Shown: piece by piece, positions 55,741 through 64,000 of the stretch | Position numbering within the stretch: the first letter of the stretch is position 1 | Layout: every line of letters starts with the position of its first letter | Made by a program: the position numbers and the translations under genes | Notes under the pieces: model-generated | What the model was told of the DNA's origin: nothing | The model's input: only the letters and a program-made list of their open reading frames with translations | Database searches by the model: none | From: Melitaea cinxia | Taxonomy: Eukaryota > Arthropoda > Insecta > Lepidoptera > Nymphalidae | Length of the DNA stretch: 64,000 nucleotides | Reading direction: 5' to 3' | Assembly: GCF_905220565.1 (NCBI RefSeq) | Contig: NC_059418.1 | Location: 9,043,441-9,107,440 of the forward strand

Positions 55741-56006
55741 CAAAAAATTAGATTAGATTAGAGATCGTAACTATAGTAACGGTAATCAGCTAGCTATTCC
55801 AGCCCCATATAGTATAGCCTCAGTCCTTTCACACTCTTCAATATCTTCAGTTTTTTCAGTTCTGAAAACTAAGATATTTCCCTTTACTAAAACTCAGGTG
55901 ATGAAACCGAAGCAGATGCGTTCCGCCGAACAATATAATTACTATTCTTTAACGATTAGCAGGAAAGTGGACATAGGGTGCCAATCAAACCACCAATTGC
56001 AAATTC

Positions 56007-56046
56007 ATGCGACGTTTCGATCCTTTATTGGACCATCATCAGGCAT
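56007..56046 (-). ncRNA. Hammerhead-like motif, left arm
   Basis: On the minus strand: stem I ATGC, CTGATGA, stem II GGTCC/GGATC around AATAAA, GAAACGTC, stem I GCAT. Stem III would be only ACGU, which can pair with another copy (double hammerhead). Confidence 0.5.
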
Positions 56047-56592
56047 CTACAAAATACAAAACATTGAAGAAAGTTGTATACCTAAATTAATCCACAAACA
56101 ACAACCAAACAAAAAGAACCAAATCATCAGTACCTTTACATACGGTAGTCAAAAGACATCTCCCCGTCAAAGTTCTTTCATTATGTAAGATTCTAAATCC
56201 AAATACATTATATATTATTTTTAAGTTATATTTTAAACTGTAATCTCTAAATTTTGAAAATTTAAACTAAAACATTTGAATTTAATAGGTAACAATATGC
56301 ACAATTTTAAGTTATTAAGTTTGTAGTAAGTAAAATTGTGCATATTGTTACCTATTAAATTCAAATGTTTTAGTTTAAATTTTCAAAATTTAGAGATTAC
56401 AGTTTAAAATATAACTTAAAAATAATATATAATGTATTTGGATTTAGAATCTTACATAGTGAAAGAACTTTGACGGGGAGATGTCTTTTGACTACCGTAT
56501 GTAAAGGTACTGATGATTTGGTTCTTTTTGTTTGGTTGTTGTTGTGGATTAATTTAGGTATACAACTTTCTTCAATGTTTTGTATTTTGTAG

Positions 56593-56632
56593 ATGCCTGA
56601 TGATGGTCCAATAAAGGATCGAAACGTCGCAT
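56593..56632 (+). ncRNA. Hammerhead-like motif, right arm
   Basis: Same sequence as the left-arm motif: ATGC (56593-56596), CTGATGA (56597-56603), GAAAC (56621-56625), GTC before the predicted cleavage point after 56628, GCAT (56629-56632). Confidence 0.5.
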
Positions 56633-56914
56633 GAATTTGCAATTGGTGGTTTGATTGGCACCCTATGTCCACTTTCCTGCTAATCGTTAAATAATATTTA
56701 TAACAAATGGACACAACGATAAATAATGAATATAATTACTGACTAGGCCAACCGGCCCGACTTCCTGCTTTGGCGCTGACCTTTGAAATAGGTTTTACAA
56801 CATGAAATACCAAAAATATCGTTGTTAAATTTTAACTGTATATTTTTGAAATACTATATTTTCGAAATATGAAAAAAAAATTAAAGAGATTGAGAGACAA
56901 GAGAGAATTTTAAG

Positions 56915-59900
56915 AGATTAAAAGAAAAATTATTGTAATTATTTTTAATATTCCTGCAAGTCCTATATATGTTGGTATAGGAATTTTAATATTGGTATAA
57001 TAAACTGATATAAAAATACATGGTACAGCTAATCTCGCTGTGATAATATATTTTTATATCAATATCAGAAATAATTTAAGTCGAGTATAAATAGCATGAC
57101 AAAAGTCTTGCCAATGCGATTCAGAAATTGTAACTAGAGGTTAGCGCCATCTGTCAACAAGTCGAAACATGCGCCGAACATTGAACATTCACAGCATGCA
57201 ATACGAAAATATGGCTATTTACTGCTCAGTTTGATCACAAAACCGAATAGAATTGTATTACTTATTTATGTTGACGTTTTAATATTTCAAACCATACGTT
57301 ATACGTACATGGTATTATTGTACTACAGCGTGAGTTTTGAATTACCATATAGCAGACGAGAGATGTTATTCGCCGAGAATATAAAGTACTGTGTAATGTG
57401 TTCTATCTCATTCTCATACTCTGTCACACATTTGTGTGTTTGTTTCTTTATCGTGACGCATTGTCGTTGTATCGAGTCTCAAATCACAACGATTCCAAAG
57501 AAGTTTTAACTTAAAATAATTTGATATGTGGTGGAATTACGAACTAAACATATTTCAACTGCGGTAGTTGCACAGCAGGAAATATCTTGCATGACATCTG
57601 GAGCAGCCTGACTGTACCTCGATCTTATACAAGATCACAGCTAAATAATACTGCTTTCAAGCAGTGTTGCGTTCCTTTGGTAAGGTGATCAAAGATCTTG
57701 GATATTGGGGATATGATCGGGGTTGTGATGCTTCTGGCGTTGCAGACGTTTATAAGATGCGCTAATCGGTGAGTCGTAGCCTTGTTTGATAATCTAGATG
57801 CATAAAAAAATACAATACAAAGAGTAATAATAGTTTGTAACCGCGATATTTAGATTATATTTCTTACTATTTACGCTCTAAATTTCAATGAACCTGCTTT
57901 GTTAACGGATAATTTTAGTTAAAGTCGTCGTCATTCTGCGCAGATTCTGACAGAACGAGGGTTCAAAGCGCAATTTGATCTTGGAACAGGATAAGATTGT
58001 CCGGCGTTTCGGTGATTTTGATAATTTGAAAAATAAAATTATTTTTCTATTTTACAGACAGAAATGTATAAATATTTAACTTGGTGTTTAATTTTTACTT
58101 CAATGTGTTTAACATTTGCATAAAAGACATTAAAATATTAATCTCACAGAGGATGTTTATATATTATGAACGCGAAATACATATGTATACGACTACACAT
58201 ACATATATCATACAAATGATTGCGAAATCGATTCGATCGATTTTGACTAGCCCGTTGGCGCAGTTTGTAGTGACCCTGCTTTCTGCTCCGAGGGTTGTGG
58301 GTTCGATTCCCACCCCGAGTCTGGGTGTAATATAAATATTTATTTATAAATTTATATATCTATTATTTATAAGTATGTTTATCGAAAAAAAAATATATAT
58401 ATAGCTATATACCAGTCGGCTGTTACCTATAACACAAGCATTAAGTTGCTTACTTTAGGAACAGACGACCGTGTGTGTATTGTGTAGATATTTATTATTT
58501 ATTATTATTATTAAATCAATTCTAAAAATCAACTGAATGCTCATATAAAAAAACGATACGTATGTGTTAATCTTATTCTTTCTTAATTCTTAAGCTTCAC
58601 TCACTTCCCGTTATCTGGTTTTTACTGGTTAGTGCGATACTTACAGCAAAATAATTTTAGGTATGCCTTATAATTAAATAACATAGTGTTTAATGTTATT
58701 ATACCTATTGTAGTAAGAATTGAAAGTATCAAGACGATTGGTCTGAGCTACATCCGCAAGGGAGCGCTCTTATCGCGGCTTGTAGTATGAATTATAATAT
58801 TTGATTAAAACTTGCTGTAGGGTTGAATATATACGTGTAATAACACTGTTTAGAGTAATGAGAGAAATATCGTCCAAACTATAAGTTTCTCAAAGTGGAC
58901 CATCTGTAACTGTTCAAATTGCTTTTTGTTTTTCTCGATTATGAATAATGAACCGCGCTGGCAAGATTTTTGTTCTTGTGTATAACGTTAAGTAGGTATA
59001 TTAATTTCGAAAAATTGATTTAAGGTCCTGCGAGTGACGCTTAACAGTTTCACTTAAAAATTTAACTTTTACCATAAAGAAGTTGTATACATTACAGAAG
59101 GTGTCTCGTTCATATTTTTAAAAACAGCAGAAACTTTGACCTTATCTAAGTCTACGGTTCTTCTATTATAAGCCATGATGAGAAATTAAAGACAAAAGCG
59201 AAATGAAATGAAATAAAGACATAATGGACGTGTTTACAAAAAATAATTATTGTGTCGGTAGATTCGTAATTTAATTTTAATCTACCGTCACATAAAAATG
59301 ACAAAATAAGACAGTATGAAAATGAGTTTTATTGAGAGCTTAAGAAATTATTCCAATTTAAAATGTACGCCGCAATTTTGAGTGAATTTCCCCTACGAGA
59401 CAAAGGCTATCGTTCACTAGTCAGTACCACAAGGAATCCAATTTTTTTACCGACCGGAACACGCTTACATCAACTTGATTTCCTACCAATATACATTACA
59501 TGAAGACATTGTCATACTGCGTTCCTATTGGTGGGACGGTACACGCATTAGAATCGTTACAATATTAAATTGATTAATTAAAATTGTAAATAAAAGTAGA
59601 AATGCATAGAAATGACTTCTATGATTATAATAACATTTTAACGCTTATTATTTATTTACAAATTTAAACAGCGAAAGCAATTTGTATAATTGTGTTTGCT
59701 CCCAAAAGAAAAAACCAACTTCAATTACATCGACCAAATAACACAATGCAAGTAGACGCAGTCAAGTAAATACGCATTGTTAGAGATAATTCAAAAAGTC
59801 CTTGGCAGATTTCATTTAAACAGGAACACATAATAAGCACCACCTTTCAATTAAAAAAAGAATCATCGAAATCGGTCAATCCAATACAAAGTAGTGGGGT

Positions 59901-60200
59901 GGAGCACATAAAATACAGTGGAATTGATAGCCTCGCCTTTTTTTAAGTCGGTTAAAAAAAATGTCCTAAAGTTACAAACTATTAACATTGACTTCGTTTT
60001 GCTTTTATTTGTGGTTATATCTCAAAGACAACCTCGTGGGCGCAGTTTGTAGTCGCCAGTCTTCCCGCTCCTTCTTTCACTCGTGCCAATGTCTGTATGT
60101 GCCATACAGGTGATTATCGTGGTTTGAATGTTTTTTTTTGTATTCACTAAGTCTGTTTCCAGGTCTCTGACACAGGAATGCGAAGACTTAGTTATGGGGG
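56915..60200 (+). repeat. Family D, copy 2
   Basis: Aligns in order with 10086-13480. It has a LINE tail (57570-57815) at the same place, a private SINE (58245-58515), no HINE at 58930, and an extra 'CTACGAGACAAAGGCTATCG' (about 59393) that the 13.1 kb copy lacks but the 3.8 kb copy has. It ends with a HINE fragment (59688-59950, minus) and a decayed SINE-like stretch (60035-60120). Confidence 0.8.
58245..58515 (+). mobile_element. tRNA-derived SINE, copy 4 (longest)
   Basis: 'TTGGCGCAGTTTGTAGTG', box B 'GGTTCGATTCC', 'CACCCCGAGTCTGG', then 'CGGCTGTTACCTATAACACA', 'GACGACCGTGTGTGTATTG' and a TTTATTATTTATTATT tail. It is independent of the composite units. Confidence 0.85.
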
Positions 60201-60289
60201 TTTACCGACATAGTTATATAAAATAAAATAAAATACTAGATTCTGTTACAAAAATCAACACCCGCAGTGCAAAATTTTGTCTTAAATAA

Positions 60290-60690
60290 TGTTACGTAGA
60301 TCAAGCACAGTCAATATTGAATGTACTGGACATGTATGTTTATACTTGTTACTAGATGGCACTCATCGTTGTTTGCTTATTTTGAATCGCGGTAACGAGA
60401 TTTTTATTTTTATATGTAAAGTTAATTACGATCACTTCGAAAATTGAAAATCTTGGAGAGCCGCATAACGCATCGTTATTCTGCTGTCCAAATTTTCGCA
60501 AATATTTAAATTATAAATTTCAAAATAAATACTCCACGTCGTCACAGACGACACTTACAGACGGTTACCAATACTGGATCGCTGTGAGAAGATTTATAAT
60601 TGAATCACACGCCGTTACAAAATTAATGATCAGTGTTTATCGTTATAGCTTTTTCAACTATAGTAGTCTGTAGTATGTCCCATTACTCTT
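60290..60690 (+). repeat. Family C, left part
   Basis: M1 half 'TACTAGATGGCACTCATCG' (about 60350), 'GAATCGCGGTAACGAGATTT', 'GACGGTTACCAATACTGGAT'; stops at the TA microsatellite. Confidence 0.75.
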
Positions 60691-60700
60691 CTAAACATAG

Positions 60701-60701
<1 letters not shown>

Positions 60702-60750
<49 letters not shown>
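60702..60750. repeat. (TA)n microsatellite
   Basis: About 24 uninterrupted TA units. Confidence 0.95.
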
Positions 60751-60752
<2 letters not shown>

Positions 60753-60754
60753 CA

Positions 60755-61930
60755 ACTGGATATTAGAGTACTTATTTAATTAGAGTACTTATCTACCAAA
60801 TCATATTATTCACAACTACCCCATTTAATATTACTACCCCCACTATGCGTAAACAACTTCAAGTAAATGTACCTTACTTATTGTTATTATAAATCTTATT
60901 TACATCTCTCATGTTTGGTGAGTAGGTTCTTATTACCTTCAAATGGGGCTTGTGGGTGACTAATTAACGCTCTAGGGTAATTAATAATGTAGCTGGAAAA
61001 GCCCTAGGGCGGTAAATAATTAAAAAAAAAACACTTCTTTCTTTCAACAAGTACATCTAAACATCATACTGGCAATAGACATCATGCATTCAGCCCAATG
61101 ACCAAAGAGGTCGCTTTGCTATTCAGCCTTGTCTACGTGTGAGTATAATAGTCATCAATTTTAAATATCGAACGGCGAAGCTCAATTTCGATCTTGAAAA
61201 AAAAATTAAAAGTTCTTTACTTGATTCTTTTTAATGAAAAAAAGCGGGAATAGAAAACTTTTACTTTAAATATTGTTTGTTTAAATATTGTTTCTTGTAA
61301 TGCCGGTTTTTTTCTACTTACCTCACATTCGAGATTTAAAGCAGAATAATTAGCTCGGGTGTAAGCAACACCCTCGAACTATAGGCGCCCTCGCTGCGCT
61401 CGTGCGCCTAAATATCTCGGGCTGCAATTGATGCCTTACGTCCCTTGGCTACTCTAATCTACTATTATTCACACTAACGTACGCACCGCCAGGTGCATAC
61501 GTCATTAATATGTTAATCTTTAAGAATTTTAGTTTAGAACAAGAAATGGTTCAACAGTTCAATGGTTCAATGGTCTTCTTGGTTATATTATTTTGTTAAA
61601 TGAATATTATTAAAATATATCTACTTTGACAGCTAGGTAAGTGCAACCCACGCCTTCCTTAGTGTCAAGAAGATAAAACACCGACTTCGTAATTACCTTT
61701 GTATACTGTAATTAAAACCTTGCCACCGCGACTTAGAATGTTGTATTTAATCATGAGTCCTATCTATCAATGAGTCAAAACACAACGAATATTATCCGTG
61801 TCCAATGTGATAAATTATATAAGTCGAGTTAAACTTTTTTGTGATTATTACAAAAAAAAATTATGTAGTTTTGGTCTACTCACATTATTCTATCTGCAAT
61901 AGTTACGCAAATAATTTTTATACAAAATAA
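60755..61930 (+). repeat. Family E, copy 2, with a palindromic insert
   Basis: Matches 19195-20010 at both sides. About 60860-61455 is extra. It contains 'GCTCTAGGG...CCCTAGGGC'-like inverted pieces near 60970-61010 and a GC hairpin TAGGCGC...GCGCCTA (61382-61411) inside a longer imperfect palindrome bounded by GTAAG (about 61361) and CTTAC (about 61440). A decayed M1 core lies at about 61756. Confidence 0.55.
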
Positions 61931-62054
61931 TATAAATCTGTCGAAAATTCCTAAACATCGATATTTATCAATTTTTGCTCTTTTCTCAGTAATCAATCAC
62001 TCCAAGTATTCAACAATATTTTTCGTGCTTTATGACTTAAAAACGATCTCGTAT

Positions 62055-62360
62055 TTAATTACCCGACTGCCAAGGAAGGGTTATGTTTTTCGCGCGTATC
62101 TTGTATGTATGTATGTTTGTATGTAATATTCTTTACTACCTCATATTTCCAGAACCACTGAACGGATTTACATAATTGAGGTATCGTTAGGTTTGTCTTA
62201 GCTGCCCAAGTGTTCTTAGATAGGTGACATTAAAAAAAATTAAACATGGCGGTTGCGCGAAGCCATTGTAGTTAATGAAAAAAAATTTTTTTCTCGAATA
62301 CTACAATATGGGTATCAAATTGAAGGACACAATACAAGGATTTTAAAAAGGTATATCATG
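62055..62360 (+). repeat. Family H (HINE-like text)
   Basis: Begins 'ACCCGACTGCCAAGGAAGGG', then 'TGTATGTATGTATGTTTGTA', 'CACTGAACGGATTTACATAA', 'TGGCGGTTGCGCGAAGCC' and 'CTACAATATGGGTATCAAA'. The opening parallels the HINE opening in spacing and composition. Non-coding. Confidence 0.5.
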
Positions 62361-62652
62361 ATTATTATTACCGTAATACTAATAAAGAAATACAATATTA
62401 AAGTTTAAAAAATGTGGACTTTGCTCTTTCCCACGCTTATGCCATGCCAAACTCGACTCCTAGGCGTCGATCAACTTCGGGGTGTAGCCTTTCTAATAAA
62501 ATACAATGGTTAAAAAAAAACATACAATTAAAATTACAAATAAAAATAAATAAATGTCACACTAATTTACAATTACATTAATAAAATCAATAACAAATAC
62601 ATAGTACCAAATACAAACAAACAATTTTAATAATAATTTCATTATATTAAAA
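62361..62652. other. No gene recognised
   Basis: Contains 'TTCCCACGCTTATGCCATGC' and 'GACTCCTAGGCGTCGATC', neither of which I can place. It lies directly upstream of the helicase fragment and could be part of the same element. Confidence 0.4.
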
Positions 62653-62850
62653 CTACTAGTTGTTGACTTAAGCAGTCACCTATTTGCTAAAGGTCAGGCT
62701 TACGTTGCTTTGAGCAGAGTGAGATCTTTCTCCGGGCTTGCTATCAGTTCTCTTGACCCTAAAAAATTACTTAATCAACCACATGATGTAAACTGTTTTA
62801 ATGAATTGAACCTATTAAGGTTATTAATAAAAATATATATATTCTACTGA
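62653..62850 (+). pseudogene. Pif1-like helicase C-terminal fragment (Helitron/Helentron)
   Basis: The frame reads 'LLVVDLSSHLFAKGQAYVAL' followed by 'SRVRSFSGLAISSLDPKKLL' and ends at TGA 62848-62850. The GQAYVALSRV motif followed by a short L-D-x-x-K segment is the conserved C-terminal motif VI region of Pif1-family helicases, as in the Rep-helicase proteins of Helitrons. Upstream helicase motifs are missing, so this is a 5'-truncated remnant of about 65 codons. A cellular PIF1 pseudogene is possible, but the repeat-rich setting favours a transposon. Confidence 0.65.
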
Positions 62851-63026
62851 AAAATATATATTTCTTCTATCGCAAGAACACTCAGTTACGACCAAACTTC
62901 ATAGATACATAAAATATAGTGTTGCCAACGCTTGACAAGTATTGAAAAGTTAAATTTTTCTTCTTTAATTATCTATTGTTGCAACAGAACCGATTACGTA
63001 ATTTGTCTGACTAAAAAGACATAAAT

Positions 63027-63332
63027 AAAATAATAATTAAAAAAAAAAACAAAAAACCCGCCTGCGTGCATAAAGAGAGAATGATTTGACTTATCCTTCA
63101 ATTTCATGCCTCCGACTGCATATTATCTACGACGTTGCATAAAGTTTCGAAGGACTACCGTATTAATATATTTTAAATGTACAGCACAAAATGTTTGATA
63201 TTGTTTCTATTTATTTCGTTGACTTTGTGTGCATATTGAATTTTTATCTTGTTCCAGCTTTTTCAGTTGATTTTCTATTAGTTGTTCTTCACGCAGGCGG
63301 GTTTTTTGTTTTTTTTTTAATTATTATTTTTT
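63027..63332. mobile_element. MITE with ~42 bp terminal inverted repeats
   Basis: 63027-63068 and 63290-63332 are inverted copies: an A-rich outer part, then 'AAAAAACCCGCCTGCGTG'. The ~220 bp interior is non-coding. The target duplication is ambiguous because both flanks are A/T runs. Confidence 0.7.
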
Positions 63333-63391
63333 CAAATTTATTTTTCAGTATATTTTCATGAATACTGGTGTATCTAAAGTTATATCCCTTT

Positions 63392-64000
63392 GAACCTAAA
63401 ACTCTTATATACCGGCAAATACGGTGACTTATGTGTATAGGCGAGTCGTAACGATAAGCGATTCATTTTAATTTTTATGTATTAATCTCACTTTAGTATA
63501 AGTTAATGTATTAGGGTTCCGTTCCACCTACATGGTGATAGGGGACGGAACTAGAAAAAATTAAGTGAGTCTCTTATGAACTATTAGCGCTAGCTACTAC
63601 AGCCAACGCTAGCAAAGCAAGACATTCTCATAATCGACTATAAACACAATAATAAAAACCTTGTCAACGCGATTTGTAACTTGATGAGTACCATCTGTTA
63701 CCAAGTAGAAACATACACGGTACATTCGCTTTTGTTTGATCGGCGTAGCTTTGCTCGAGCCACGAGCGCCATCTATCGACAAGTTTCAACATACAGCGAA
63801 CATGTCTAGGAATGTTCAGTCGTTGATCGCTCTGTTACGAATAATTAATCGTGTTGTTAAGATTTTATTCCTTCTATGTGAAGTCAGTTACGATAGTTTT
63901 GACAGCGGGAGAACGGTCTCGTTCGTGTACCGCTTACCAGACGGTTTCGATCTCTCATTTTTGATAATTTCCCGCAAAAGTTCAAACTAATTACAGATTT
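63392..64000 (+). repeat. Family A, copy 9 (reaches window edge)
   Basis: Starts with the 'ACTCTTATATACCGGCAAAT' leader shared with 13560. Head 63517-63554, left arm with 'CTTGTCAACGCGATTTGT', cores 'GAGTACCATCTGTTACC' and 'GAGCGCCATCTATCGACAAG' (about 63766), right arm and tail to the edge. Confidence 0.8.

Larger units (their letters stand above)
55948..56691. mobile_element. Near-perfect foldback of Penelope-like type
   Basis: The arms 55948-56309 and 56331-56691 are inverted copies of each other over about 361 bp, with only two or so differences seen (a 1 bp indel near 56098 and a substitution near 56181). A 21 bp spacer separates them. Each arm contains a CTGATGA...GAAAC motif with pairing flanks, the core of hammerhead ribozymes known from Penelope-like retroelements. 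Frames in both arms are mirror images and not genes. Assignment to the LTR-like end of a Penelope element is inference. Confidence 0.65.

Noticed and set aside
1..64000. CRISPR array, bacterial operon or phage-like organisation.
   Set aside because: No regularly spaced repeat-spacer structure, no ribosome-binding sites or dense coding. Introns, SINEs and LINE tails show a eukaryotic genome.

Overview
The window is eukaryotic and almost certainly lepidopteran (moth or butterfly). It is AT-rich and gene-poor, with introns, and is packed with repeats typical of Lepidoptera: tRNA-headed SINEs, truncated LINE tails carrying the 'GGCCTATGTCCAGCAGTGG' signature, and a very abundant element that begins AACCGACTTC and ends in a GTTTGCGAGCAAAC hairpin. 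The order is inferred from repeat signatures; no species can be named. Most open frames in the window lie inside repeats and are not genes.

The one credible host gene lies in a repeat-poor island. Its parts are a GC-rich promoter-like stretch with an initiator (about 30.74-30.84 kb), a 189-codon coding exon (31402-31968) ending at a good splice donor, a long intron, and a possible short in-frame terminal exon or ratchet splice point at 36774. The protein is not recognised.

Everything else is mobile or repeat DNA. The labels used below are mine. HINE = the AACCGACTTC element, whose structure fits a Helentron-associated (DINE-1-like) rolling-circle element. M1 = an imperfect palindrome with CTTGCCACCGCGATT-type arms around a GCGCCATCTATCAAC core. 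Head = a GTTCCGT...GGAAC hairpin. A = a ~550 bp foldback repeat containing head and M1. B = a ~930 bp repeat. C = a ~1.1 kb repeat that starts with half an M1. D = a ~3.3 kb repeat. E, F, G, H = smaller families. Layout: 1-9.4 kb mixed A/B/D/HINE/Helitron fragments; 10.1-13.5 kb D; 13.6-16.7 kb A and M1 palindromes; 16.8-19.0 and 20.4-22.7 kb composite C+SINE+LINE tail+A units, with a third at 47.4-49.9 kb; 23.5-27.4 kb a 3955 bp DNA transposon with 27 bp inverted termini, a broken Sola-like transposase and a nested LINE; 29.0-30.1 kb an internally deleted Ginger-like transposon with integrase fragments; 30.7-36.9 kb the gene; 37-46 kb C, HINE, M1 and B repeats; 46.2-54.3 kb A, C, F, a Helitron and a HINE array; 55.9-56.7 kb a nearly perfect foldback of Penelope-like type with a hammerhead-like motif in each arm; 56.9-60.2 kb a second D; 60.8-64 kb E, H, a Pif1-like helicase fragment, a MITE and a last A copy.

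Paired repeat copies inside the window act as internal controls. Several insertions (HINE in D, the Sola-like element in F, tiny inserts in A and F, a LINE tail in A) can be compared with an empty paralogous site, which fixes or narrows their boundaries from sequence alone. All family assignments were made by eye and from memory of the families; no database search was possible.
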